From the NCBI RefSeq assembly GCF_004138495.1, contig NZ_ML142849.1, positions 676,709 through 685,201 of the forward strand: 8,493 bases of DNA, read 5' to 3'. The notes beneath the pieces are model-generated. The model had not been told where the DNA came from, did no database searches, and saw only the letters and a list, made by a program, of their open reading frames with translations. This document shows positions 1-6,700 of this stretch, piece by piece. The number at the start of each line of letters is the position of its first letter. Position 1 is the first letter of the stretch. Source of the DNA: Phytoactinopolyspora endophytica (GTDB taxonomy: Bacteria; Actinomycetota; Actinomycetes; Jiangellales; Jiangellaceae). Both the position numbers and the translations under genes were made by a program.

Positions 1-159
1 CGGGTCCATCGCGCCGCCACAGCCCGTTCGCTGAGCGTCGCAGCCGAGTCCGGCACGTTCGAGATCGCCTGCGACGGAGAGACCGTCGGCTCGTACGCGC
101 ACTGCGAGTTCACCAAGATGGCAGGTCAGCTGACCGTCTACCGCCCGCACGCCGTCTGA
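1..159 (+). CDS. C-terminal end of an unidentified gene (possibly a diacylglycerol-kinase-like lipid kinase)
   Basis: The first reading frame is open from the window edge and ends at TGA 157-159, giving the last 52 residues of a protein that begins outside the window. The tail reads as alternating strands: a segment around RSLSVAAESGTFEIACDGE, then TVGSY, and finally AGQLTVYRPHAV. A late D-G-E followed by a small strand and a final 'G-x-L-x-V-Y-R-P' resembles the C-terminal beta domain of YegS/DagK-type lipid kinases, where a DGE turn is typical. That is only a resemblance, and no catalytic residue lies in the visible part. The frame is supported by the stop codon lying inside a terminator-like hairpin that faces the convergent rluD-type gene. 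The gene is very likely real; its function is a guess. Confidence 0.55.
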   Translation, partial: RVHRAATARSLSVAAESGTFEIACDGETVGSYAHCEFTKMAGQLTVYRPHAV

Positions 160-179
160 CCCCTACATCTTCAGACGGC
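151..179. terminator. Bidirectional terminator-like hairpin between convergent genes
   Basis: A perfect 9-bp inverted repeat pairs GCCGTCTGA (151-159) with TCAGACGGC (171-179) around an 11-base loop. The left arm contains the last codons and TGA stop of the upstream + strand gene. The right arm lies 21 bases past the stop of the rluD-type gene on the other strand. A convergent junction with a symmetric GC-rich stem suggests a shared terminator. Neither side has a strong T run, which is common in high-GC actinobacteria. Confidence 0.55.
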
Positions 180-199
180 CAGAATCACCACGACGAACG

Positions 200-1123
200 T
201 CACGGTGCCAGCTGGTCCAGAGCGTCCCGGAGATCGTCCGGGTACGAGGCCTCGAACTCCACCCACGATCCCGTTCCGGGGTGCTCGAAGCCCAGACGCA
301 TCGCGTGCAGCCACTGCCGGGACAGACCGAGCCGTGCCGTCATCGTCGGATCGGCGCCGTATGTGAGGTCGCCCACGCAAGGATGCCGTAGCGCGCTCAT
401 GTGCACCCGGATCTGGTGGGTGCGGCCCGTCTCCAGGTGGATCTCCAGCAGACTGGCCGCCGGAAACGCCTCCACCGTCTCGTAATGGGTGACGCTGGGT
501 TTGCCGTCCGCGGTCACGGCCCATTTGTAGTCATGCTGCGGATGCCGTCCGATCGGGGCGTCCACCGTTCCCCGGGAAGGATCCGGATGTCCCTGGACCA
601 GCGCGTGGTAGATCTTCTCCACCGTGCGCTCCCGGAACTGGCGCTTCAGCGACGTGTATGCCGGTTCTGATTTCGCCACCACCATGAGCCCGCTGGTACC
701 GACGTCCAGCCGGTGCACTACGCCCTGCCGCTCCGCGGCTCCGCTGGTCGAGACTCGGAAACCGGCTCCGGCCAGGCCACCGACGACGGTCGGCCCCACC
801 CAGCCCGGACTGGGATGCGCGGCCACGCCCACTGGTTTATCCACCACCACGACGTCATCGTCGTCGTGGACGACCCGCATCCCCTCGACCTCTTCCGGGA
901 CCACCTCGACGGGGGCCGCAGGCGGCGGCATCTCGACCTCGAGCCAGCCTCCAGCATGCACGCGTGCCGACTTGGGCTCCGCTACACCGTCGACCAGCAC
1001 AAAGCCGTTTTCGACCAGATCGGCCGCCTTGTTGCGAGAGAATCCGAACAGCCGAGCGAGCGCAGAGTCGAGTCGCTCCCCTTCCAGGCCCTCCGGTACG
1101 GGAAGCACGCGCCGGTCACTCAC
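200..1123 (-). CDS. rluD: RluA/RluD-family 23S rRNA pseudouridine synthase
   Basis: A 307-residue protein expected to isomerise uridine to pseudouridine in large-subunit rRNA. An S4-type RNA-binding domain fills about residues 14-60 ([10 protein letters not shown] through the 'V-x-V-D-G' strand). The RluA catalytic domain follows, with the signature [16 protein letters not shown] at about 137-152 and D140 as the expected catalytic aspartate, plus the second conserved block [13 protein letters not shown] at 230-242. Length and domain order match RluD-type enzymes. The exact target uridines (E. coli RluD modifies the helix 69 region) are inferred, so the symbol could equally be a generic rluA-family name. 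The start is GTG at 1121-1123, overlapping the lspA stop as GTGA, which implies translational coupling. No independent promoter is visible. The gene runs toward the convergent hairpin at 151-179. Confidence 0.93.
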   Translation of the reverse strand: MSDRRVLPVPEGLEGERLDSALARLFGFSRNKAADLVENGFVLVDGVAEPKSARVHAGGWLEVEMPPPAAPVEVVPEEVEGMRVVHDDDDVVVVDKPVGVAAHPSPGWVGPTVVGGLAGAGFRVSTSGAAERQGVVHRLDVGTSGLMVVAKSEPAYTSLKRQFRERTVEKIYHALVQGHPDPSRGTVDAPIGRHPQHDYKWAVTADGKPSVTHYETVEAFPAASLLEIHLETGRTHQIRVHMSALRHPCVGDLTYGADPTMTARLGLSRQWLHAMRLGFEHPGTGSWVEFEASYPDDLRDALDQLAP

Positions 1124-1968
1124 CTCAGGTCTGTCCCGGCGTCGTCGTCGGCGGCGGTCGTGACGTCCGAGGAATCGCCAGACGTGACCTCCGTGGAATC
1201 GTCAGACGTGTCCCCAGCGGCGGTCGGCGAGTCCTCAATCGGTTCCGTGTCCGATGGGTCCGCCCGGTCGCCAAGATCGGCATCATCCCGGAGCCGGCCG
1301 CCGCCCATGCTCGCATCGTCGTCGGCGCTCGCATCGTCGTCGGCGCTCTCATCGTGGCCGTGGTCGAGGGCGGCGTCGACGGGGTCAGCCACCGCGTCGC
1401 CCTGATCGTCGGGGTGAGCGTGCGACGAGAGCGCCACTCCACGAAAGCTGAGCAACGCGATCAGCACCGCAGAGCAGGTGATCGACGAGTCGGCGACGTT
1501 GAAGACCGGCCAGTTCGGAAGCTCGATGAAATCGACCACGTGACCCTGCATGGGACCTGGTTCCCGGAACACCCGGTCACTCAGCGTGCCCAATGCACCG
1601 CCCAGCATCCCGCCGAGCGCGATGCCCCACATCGGGCTGGTCACCTTCCGGCTCACCCAGACAATCACCGCGACCACCACTGCCGCGATCACCGTCAGCA
1701 CCACGGTCATGTCCGTGAACATGCTGAATGCCGCGCCAGGGTTGCGTATCAGGCGGAACTGGAGGAAGTCTCCGACCACGTTGATGACGCGGCCGTCCTT
1801 GAGCTCGGCGACCGCCCACACCTTCGTGATCTGGTCCAGCGCCAGGATCACCGCGGCGACAACAAGCAGCAGGCCCGTCCTGCGACGAGCCCGTCCACCG
1901 GTCTGGATAGCGCCCGATTCGCTGCTCACTCCGCCGCCGACCTCGCTGGGGTCAACGGACACGCTCAC
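1120..1968 (-). CDS. lspA: Lipoprotein signal peptidase (signal peptidase II) with long acidic tail
   Basis: A membrane aspartyl protease that cleaves the signal peptide of prolipoproteins after lipidation. The N-terminus is cytoplasmic, ending in the basic stretch RARRR. About four membrane segments follow, near residues 32-54, 86-105, 112-128 and 160-178. Family motifs are LDQITK (D45), RNPGAAFS (N76) and HVVDF (D146), and FNVADSSI (D160); D146 and D160 are the expected catalytic pair. The usual Asn of the 'GGAxGNxxDR' motif is replaced by T128 ([10 protein letters not shown]). Typical LspA ends near residue 180, but here about 100 Asp/Ser/Ala/Thr-rich residues follow, with internal repeats. 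The frame is closed by an upstream TGA. GTG 1966-1968 lies only 3 bases from the SD-like run GGGGGAG (1972-1978), so GTG 1960-1962, with 9-base spacing, is an equally good start. rluD follows with a 4-base overlap. Confidence 0.95.
   Translation of the reverse strand: MSVSVDPSEVGGGVSSESGAIQTGGRARRRTGLLLVVAAVILALDQITKVWAVAELKDGRVINVVGDFLQFRLIRNPGAAFSMFTDMTVVLTVIAAVVVAVIVWVSRKVTSPMWGIALGGMLGGALGTLSDRVFREPGPMQGHVVDFIELPNWPVFNVADSSITCSAVLIALLSFRGVALSSHAHPDDQGDAVADPVDAALDHGHDESADDDASADDDASMGGGRLRDDADLGDRADPSDTEPIEDSPTAAGDTSDDSTEVTSGDSSDVTTAADDDAGTDLR
1166..1213 (-). repeat. 24-bp tandem repeat inside the acidic LspA tail
   Basis: Two adjacent 24-base copies, 1166-1189 and 1190-1213, differ at three positions. 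They encode the related octapeptides VTSGDSSD and DTSDDSTE. The unit is a whole number of codons, so gain or loss of a copy keeps the frame. Confidence 0.7.
1309..1344 (-). repeat. 18-bp tandem repeat inside the acidic LspA tail
   Basis: Two identical 18-base copies (GCTCGCATCGTCGTCGGC at 1309-1326 and 1327-1344) stand head to tail. A third, degenerate start begins at 1345. They encode the Asp-rich run [13 protein letters not shown]. The unit is in frame, so copy number could vary without disrupting the protein. Confidence 0.85.
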
Positions 1969-2004
1969 CGTCTCCCCCGTCTCGTCGAACGCCGGTCACA
2001 GAAC

Positions 2005-2031
2005 GGCGGCAGGCAACCCGAGCTGCCCGCC
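2005..2031 (-). terminator. Hairpin in the dksA/traR-like to lspA gap
   Basis: GGCGGCAG (2005-2012) can pair with CTGCCCGCC (2023-2031), giving an 8-bp stem with one bulged base and a 10-base loop. It sits in the 106-base gap after the zinc-finger gene and before lspA. It could be a partial terminator or processing site. There is no T run, so read-through into lspA is plausible. Confidence 0.3.
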
Positions 2032-2074
2032 GACCGGCCCCGCACACCTGACGTGCTGAATGTCTCGTCGCGAC

Positions 2075-2524
2075 TCAGCGACGCTCCTGCCGTTGTTTGC
2101 ATGCTACACACAGTGTCGCACGAGGGAACGCCAGTAGCCGAGCCTTGCCGATCGGGTTGCCGCAGCTCTCGCAGATCCCGTAAGAGCCGTCCTCGATCCG
2201 CGACAACGCACGCTCGGTCTGGTTCAACATGTCCCGATGGCTGGCCGCCAGCGACAGCTCATGCTCACGCTCGAACGTCTTCGAGCCGGCATCGACCTGG
2301 TCCTCACCGCCGTCAGAGGTGCTCCGGCGCAGCAAATCCGCGATGTCATGCTCGGCACCCGCGATCTCCTCCCGGAGCCGGGCAGAGTCCCCACGAAGCG
2401 TCTGACGCAGCTCGTCGAGCTCCTCCGTGGTCCAGGGGTCCTCGTCAGCACCTACGACAAGTGCCACTGGCTGTCCCTCCGGTGCCTTCACTGTTGCTTC
2501 CGTGCTGTCTGTGCGCTCGGTCAT
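2075..2524 (-). CDS. DksA/TraR-family C4 zinc-finger transcription factor
   Basis: About 149 residues (151 if GTG 2528-2530 is used). Family members bind RNA polymerase in the secondary channel and modulate initiation, classically with ppGpp. The N-terminal ~30 residues look disordered. A helical, charged region follows (about 34-66 and 84-110 from the ATG) as expected for the coiled-coil hairpin. The C-terminal zinc finger is C118-x2-C121-x17-C139-x2-C142 (CESCGNPIGKARLL... CVACK). The segment between the helices reads EDQVDAGS, so the acidic D-x-x-D tip is kept, while the Ala after it in E. coli DksA is Gly here. ATG 2522-2524 is preferred because AGGGGG (2534-2539) is 9 bases away, against 3 for the GTG. 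A promoter (2582-2610) lies just upstream. Adjacency to lspA and ileS is familiar in actinobacteria. RNA polymerase binding is inferred from the family. Confidence 0.88.
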   Translation of the reverse strand: MTERTDSTEATVKAPEGQPVALVVGADEDPWTTEELDELRQTLRGDSARLREEIAGAEHDIADLLRRSTSDGGEDQVDAGSKTFEREHELSLAASHRDMLNQTERALSRIEDGSYGICESCGNPIGKARLLAFPRATLCVACKQRQERR

Positions 2525-2580
2525 TCTCACGCACCCCCTGTTCTGCCACGTTGCCCGCCCACTTTTCGTCCGGGTCAGCT

Positions 2581-2594
2581 GAGGATAGATCCTC
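2581..2594. promoter_or_regulatory. Palindrome overlapping the -10 of the dksA/traR-like promoter
   Basis: GAGGATAGATCCTC is a perfect inverted repeat of 6-bp arms around two bases. It covers the proposed -10 element on the minus strand. A site in that position could bind a repressor. It is short, so chance cannot be excluded. Confidence 0.35.
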
Positions 2595-2610
2595 CATCGC
2601 TCACGTTCAA
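2582..2610 (-). promoter_or_regulatory. Predicted sigma70-type promoter for the dksA/traR-like gene
   Basis: Read on the minus strand, TTGAAC (2605-2610) and TATCCT (2582-2587) are separated by exactly 17 bases. Each matches the consensus at four of six positions. Initiation would fall near 2575, giving a leader of about 50 bases before the ATG at 2524. Confidence 0.5.
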
Positions 2611-2726
2611 TGAGTCACCTTCTTTCTCAGCGTTTCCACAGCGTTCTGATACGCGTGTCGATACTCAGCAGACAGTCCGCCAGGCCGATTCCCGTAGCCG
2701 TTAGGAATGAGCCCGCTTTCGCTCAC
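2607..2726 (-). CDS. Possible small protein of 39 residues
   Basis: After the DUF167 stop the same reading frame stays open from GTG (2724-2726) to TGA (2607-2609). It encodes a peptide beginning with VSESGLIPNGYGNRPGGLS and ending in a charged helix-like stretch, AEYRHAYQNAVETLRKKVTH. The composition looks protein-like: a Gly/Pro/Asn head followed by an amphipathic helix, with no low-complexity arginine or proline runs. Against it, no good Shine-Dalgarno precedes the GTG, third-position GC is modest, its stop lies within the proposed -35 of the next gene, and the opposite strand is also open here. I do not recognise the peptide. Confidence 0.25.
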   Translation of the reverse strand: MSESGLIPNGYGNRPGGLSAEYRHAYQNAVETLRKKVTH

Positions 2727-2753
2727 AGCGAATAATCTCTGGTGTCTTCCCAG

Positions 2754-3017
2754 CTAGTTTGACTGATTGAGCTCGAATAGGCCACTGATCGCCGCAGTGG
2801 CGCTCTCCGGAACTTCGATGATCTTGGTTCGACTGGAGCCACCTGCGACGAGACGTACATCACGTCGTGAGCAGCCCAGGGTCTCGGCCATTGCGTCCAG
2901 GACCGCCCGGGTGGCCTTGCCATCGACGGCGCGTTCTTTTACCGACACCACCAAGGCGTCGCCGTACCGGCCGCCCACGCCGGGCCTTTTCGATCCCGGT
3001 TTCACCCGCACCGTCAC
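2754..3017 (-). CDS. DUF167 (YggU-family) protein
   Basis: Small conserved protein of unknown biochemical function. From GTG 3015-3017 it has 87 residues, the usual size for the family. The core motifs are the opening strand TVRVKPGSKRPGVGG, then DALVVSVKERAVDGKAT, and the C-terminal block VRLVAGGSSRTKIIEV, all typical of DUF167. This start is chosen because GGAGG (3025-3029) is 7 bases upstream. The frame also extends to GTG 3021-3023, ATG 3093-3095 and GTG 3132-3134, but the extra 37 or so residues are arginine-rich, unlike the family, and lack a clear Shine-Dalgarno. In E. coli yggU lies beside yggT, so finding it in a window that also holds yggT fits a known association. A promoter is proposed at 3158-3187 and an inverted repeat lies between. 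Confidence 0.88.
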   Translation of the reverse strand: MTVRVKPGSKRPGVGGRYGDALVVSVKERAVDGKATRAVLDAMAETLGCSRRDVRLVAGGSSRTKIIEVPESATAAISGLFELNQSN

Positions 3018-3036
3018 TCGCACCCCTCCAGCCTCC

Positions 3037-3076
3037 CACGACAGTGCAGCCGCGCATCGATCGAGCGACTGTCGTG
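3037..3076. repeat. Inverted repeat upstream of the DUF167 gene
   Basis: CACGACAGT (3037-3045) and ACTGTCGTG (3068-3076) are perfect 9-bp arms separated by 22 bases. The spacer contains the smaller palindrome TCGATCGA. The repeat lies 20 bases upstream of the preferred DUF167 start. It could be an operator or a leader hairpin. If translation began farther upstream it would be coding. Confidence 0.4.
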
Positions 3077-3157
3077 TTCGCACGGCTGGCCACATTCTGG
3101 TCCCGCGAAGCCTTGGGCGAGCGGTCAGCCTCACCGATCGACGAGTGAGTGACGTCC

Positions 3158-3187
3158 ATCATAACCACCGGCCAATCCCAAGGTCAC
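3158..3187 (-). promoter_or_regulatory. Predicted promoter reading toward DUF167
   Basis: On the minus strand a strong -10, TATGAT (3158-3163), has the -35-like GTGACC (3182-3187) 18 bases upstream. Initiation near 3151 would give a leader of about 134 bases to GTG 3017, including the inverted repeat at 3037-3076. Confidence 0.4.
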
Positions 3188-3311
3188 TACCGATCATCGT
3201 GTCCGCCCTGGACGAGCCGTCGTCGCGGCCGCCCTGCGAGTCTGTCCGAACTCCGGTACCCACCCGCGCCCCGGGCATGCCCGCGCAACCGCGCCACGGC
3301 TCCGCTACGCT

Positions 3312-3352
3312 CCCCGGTTTCGCACCCCGGGAGCGGTGCTACGAAACCGGGG
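3312..3352. repeat. Long hairpin/palindrome upstream of the ileS leader
   Basis: CCCCGGTTTCG (3312-3322) is perfectly complementary to CGAAACCGGGG (3342-3352). Inside it CACC (3323-3326) pairs with GGTG (3335-3338), leaving three unpaired bases before the outer stem. The total is about 15 bp of stem. The right arm touches the proposed -35 of the ileS promoter. It may be an operator, or a terminator that isolates the T-box leader from upstream transcription. No T run follows. Confidence 0.5.
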
Positions 3353-3380
3353 TGATCCGCGGTCGGCTCCGAAGTACACT
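3352..3380 (+). promoter_or_regulatory. Predicted promoter of the T-box/ileS transcript
   Basis: TACACT at 3375-3380 is a good -10, with a weak -35-like GTGATC (3352-3357) 17 bases upstream. Initiation near 3387 would begin just before the first helix of the T-box leader at 3404, which is the main reason for the call. Confidence 0.45.
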
Positions 3381-3400
3381 GGCTCCAGCGAGCAGGCGTT

Positions 3401-3782
3401 GAAGGGGACAAGTAGTCCATACAGACGGCCATGAGCGAGCCGGGGATGGTGTGAGCCCGGCGGTACGAGTGTGGGTGAATATCGCCCCGGAGCCGCCGGA
3501 AGAACAGTGCCGGTGCATGGCCGCCTTCATGCGCGCAGCTCATGGTAGTGCGCGGCGGAAGATGGCCCCGTCGTCGTCAGACGCGGCCGCACCGGCGCCC
3601 AGTAGAACCGGCCGCGCGCAACGAAGAGGGTCATGCCAGTGATCGCCGGCCACGCCGGGGACCACCTATCCGGGCGGGCCGCCGTCGCCTCAGCCGACGA
3701 CGGAAGTCTCCCGTTGGCACGGCCAAGGAGGGTGGTACCGCGGGGTCAGCCTCGTCCCTCCGTCGGGCAACGACGACGGAGG
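3401..3782 (+). ncRNA. T-box riboswitch (tRNA-Ile sensing, translational) of ileS
   Basis: The leader has the parts of a T-box RNA. Stem I is closed by GGGG (3404-3407) with CCCC (3485-3488). Its 5' side carries ACAAGTAG (3408-3415), like the conserved loop-E/S-turn motif. The distal part is the GAGCCGGG...GAGCCCGGC arm (3436-3461). The opposite strand offers ATC (3481-3483), an isoleucine specifier codon. A small hairpin, TTGGC-ACG-GCCAA (3714-3726), precedes the T-box core GGAGGGTGGTACCGCGG (3727-3743). TGGT (3733-3736) can pair with the ACCA end of uncharged tRNA-Ile. Helix A1 joins 3727-3732 to 3756-3761, and A2 joins GCG (3740-3742) to CGT (3753-3755). The competing hairpin buries the Shine-Dalgarno, so uncharged tRNA should switch translation on. 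Exact boundaries and stem II are not resolved. Confidence 0.92.
3757..3782 (+). promoter_or_regulatory. Shine-Dalgarno sequestrator hairpin of the T-box
   Basis: CCTCCGTCG (3757-3765) and CGACGGAGG (3774-3782) form a perfect 9-bp stem with an 8-base loop. The right arm contains the GGAGG that serves ileS, 11 bases before ATG 3794. The left arm's first bases are also needed for helix A1 of the antisequestrator, so the two folds are mutually exclusive. There is no T run, so this is a translational rather than a transcriptional switch. Confidence 0.9.
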
Positions 3783-3793
3783 ACACACAGACG

Positions 3794-6700
3794 ATGAGCG
3801 ACACATACAGGGCCGTATCCGCCCAGGTCGACCTGCCGGCCATGGAACACGACATCCTCGCCTTCTGGCGGGAGAACGACGTCTTCTCTCGGGTCGTCAA
3901 GGCCAGCGAGGGCAAGCCGCCATGGACTTTCTACGAAGGGCCGCCGACGGCCAACGGCATGCCCGGCACGCACCACATCGAGGCCCGGGTCTTCAAGGAC
4001 GTATTCCCCCGCTACCGCACCATGCGCGGGTACCACGTCGCCCGCAAGGCCGGCTGGGACTGTCACGGACTGCCCGTGGAGATCGCCGTCGAGCAGGAGC
4101 TCGGACTGAAGTCGAAGGGCGAGATCGAGGCGTACGGCGTCGCCGCCTTCAATGACCGGTGCCGCGCGTCGGTCCAGCGCTACGTCGGCGCGTTCGAAGA
4201 GATGACCGAGCGGATGGGCTACTGGGTCGACACCTCCCAGGCTTACCGGACCATGGACTCGTCCTATGTGCAGAGCGTGTGGTGGTCGCTGAAGCAGGTC
4301 TTCGACGCCGGGCTGCTGGTCGAGGACCACCGCGTCGCACCGTACTGCCCGCGCTGCGGCACCGGCCTGTCCTCGCACGAGCTCGCCCAGGGCTACGAGA
4401 CCGTCGCCGACCCCTCGGTGTACGTGCGTCTCCCCCTCACCTCGGGCCCGCTCAGCGACACCACCCCGGGTGCATCGCTGCTGATCTGGACCACGACGCC
4501 CTGGACGCTGGTCTCGAACACCGCCGTCGCCGTACACCCGGACGTGACCTACGTCGCCGCCACCAGACACTCTCCGGCCGGTGACCCCGAGACGCTCGTC
4601 GTCGCGGAGGCGCTCTTCGACGCCGTGCTCGGCGAGGGCTGGACCGTCGTCCAGCGGTTCCAGGGCTCCGAGATGGAACGGTGGAGCTACCAGCGCCCGT
4701 TCGAGCTGGTCGAGCTGTCCGCCGAGGGCGAGCCCGCCAACTTCGTCGTGGTCGACGACTACGTCACGACCGACGACGGCACCGGCCTGGTCCATCAGGC
4801 GCCCGCGTTCGGCGCCGACGACCTGCGGGTCTGCAAGCGCTACGGTCTCCCCGTCGTCAACCCGGTGGAGCCGGACGGAACCTTCCGCGCGGACCTGCCC
4901 CTCGTCGGCGGTGAGTTCTTCAAGCACGCCGACGCCAAGCTCACCCGCGATCTGGAAGAGCGCGGCAAGATGTTCCGGCACACCCAGTACGAGCACGAGT
5001 ATCCGCACTGCTGGCGCTGTCATACGCCGCTGATGTACTACGCCCAGCCGTCCTGGTACATCCGCACCACGCAGTTCAACGACGCGCTGCTGCGGGAGAA
5101 CGAGAAGACCAACTGGTATCCCGAGACCATCAAATGGGGCCGCTACGGCGAGTGGCTACGCGGGAACATCGACTGGTCGCTGTCCCGCAACCGGTACTGG
5201 GGCACGCCGCTGCCGATCTGGCGCAACGACGAGGACCCGTCCCGGATGGTCTGCGTCGGCTCGCTCGACGAGCTGTCCGAGCTCGTCGGCGATGATCTCT
5301 CCGAGCTGGACCCGCACCGCCCCTATGTCGACGACGTGACGTTCACCATGCCGGATGTGCCGGGCACCTTCCACCGCGTGCCCTACGTGATCGACGCCTG
5401 GTACGACTCCGGCTCGATGCCGTTCGCACAGTGGGGCTATCCGTACGCACCGGGCAGCCAGGAAGCCTTCGCCAACGCCTACCCGGCGCAGTTCATCTGC
5501 GAAGCCATCGACCAGACGCGTGGCTGGTTCTACACGCTGATGGCGGTGGGCACCGCGGTCTTCGACCGTTCGTCGTACGAGAACGTGCTCTGCCTCGGCC
5601 TCATCCTCGCCGAGGACGGCCGCAAGATGTCCAAGCACCTCGGCAACATCCTGGAACCGATCCCGCTGATGGACGAGCACGGCGCGGACGCGGTGCGGTG
5701 GTTCATGGCCGCGAACGGCTCGCCGTGGCAGTCGCGCGGGATCGGGCCGAACGTGCTCGGCGAGATCATCCGCAAGGTGCTGCTGACGTACTGGAACACT
5801 GCCTCGTTCCTGTCCCTGTACGGTCGCACCGCCGGGTGGACCCCCTCTCAGGGCGCACCGGAGCCCGCTGAGCGGCACGTCCTGGACCGGTGGGCGCTCA
5901 GCGCGCTGAACCGGCTGGTCGGCGACGTCGACACCGCCCTGGAGAACTTCGACACTCAGCGCGCCGGTGCTCACCTGCAGGCCTTCGTCGACGATCTGTC
6001 GAACTGGTACGTGCGACGCTCCCGGCGACGGTTCTGGGACGGCGACCCGGCCGCTCTGGCGACGCTGCACGAGTGCGTGCAGACCCTCACCCGCCTGCTC
6101 GCACCGATGGTGCCGTTCATCACCGAACGCGTCTGGCAGGACCTGGTGGTGCCGGTCGAGGAGTCCGCGGCCGAGTCCGTGCACATGGCGACCTGGCCGC
6201 AGGCCGACACCAGCCTGATCGACGACCAGCTGGCCTCCGAGGTGGCACTCACCCGCAGGCTGGTCGAGCTGGGCCGCGCCGCCCGGGCGGAGTCGAAGGT
6301 CCGGACGAGGCAGCCGCTGGCCCGCGCACTGGTGGGCGCATGGGGGTGGGAGTCGCTCAGGGCCGAGCTGCGGGCGGAGATCGCCGACGAGCTCAACGTG
6401 CAGCAGGTGCTGTCGCTGAGCGAAGCCGGTGCCTCGGACGCCGCGGAGCCTGCGGGCGACTCCGCCGACGCGCTGCTGGATGTATCCGCGAAGGCGAACT
6501 TCCGCTCGCTGGGCAAGCGATTCGCGAAGAACACACCGACGGTGGCCCAGGCCATCGCCGGCGCCGACGCGGCCGCTCTCGCGGCATCCCTGCGCGCCAC
6601 CGGATCGGCGACCCTGACCGTGGACGGCGTCGGCGATGTCGAGCTCACCCCCGACGATGTCGTCATCACCGAGACCCCTCGGGAGGGCTGGGCGGTTGCC

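Noticed and set aside
964..2613. 549-codon open frame on the + strand across lspA and the zinc-finger gene
   Set aside because: It is antisense to two clearly recognisable genes. The product is rich in Arg/His/Pro with no motif, as expected for a GC-rich shadow frame.
2610..2735. 41-codon + strand frame (MSHLLSQRF...) opposite the candidate small ORF
   Set aside because: No ribosome-binding site and no helical or domain character. It is open mainly because it mirrors the codons of the minus-strand frame.
3431..3454. Short leader peptide frame (MSEPGMV-stop) in the ileS leader
   Set aside because: It lies within the distal arm of T-box stem I, whose structure explains the sequence. There is no ribosome-binding site and no Ile codons as an attenuation peptide would need.
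3542..3793. 84-codon N-terminal extension of ileS in the same frame
   Set aside because: These bases fold as the T-box leader and antisequestrator. The sequestered GGAGG and the family N-terminus both point to ATG 3794.
3746..5023. 425-codon open frame on the - strand over the T-box and the start of ileS
   Set aside because: It runs antisense to the conserved ileS motifs and across the T-box. The product is repetitive in Gly/Val/Asp/Arg and has no recognisable domain.
5156..6184. 342-codon open frame on the - strand inside ileS
   Set aside because: A shadow of the ileS coding frame with no motifs. The ileS frame is continuous and conserved here. The 333-codon antisense frame at 5971-6972 is rejected for the same reason.
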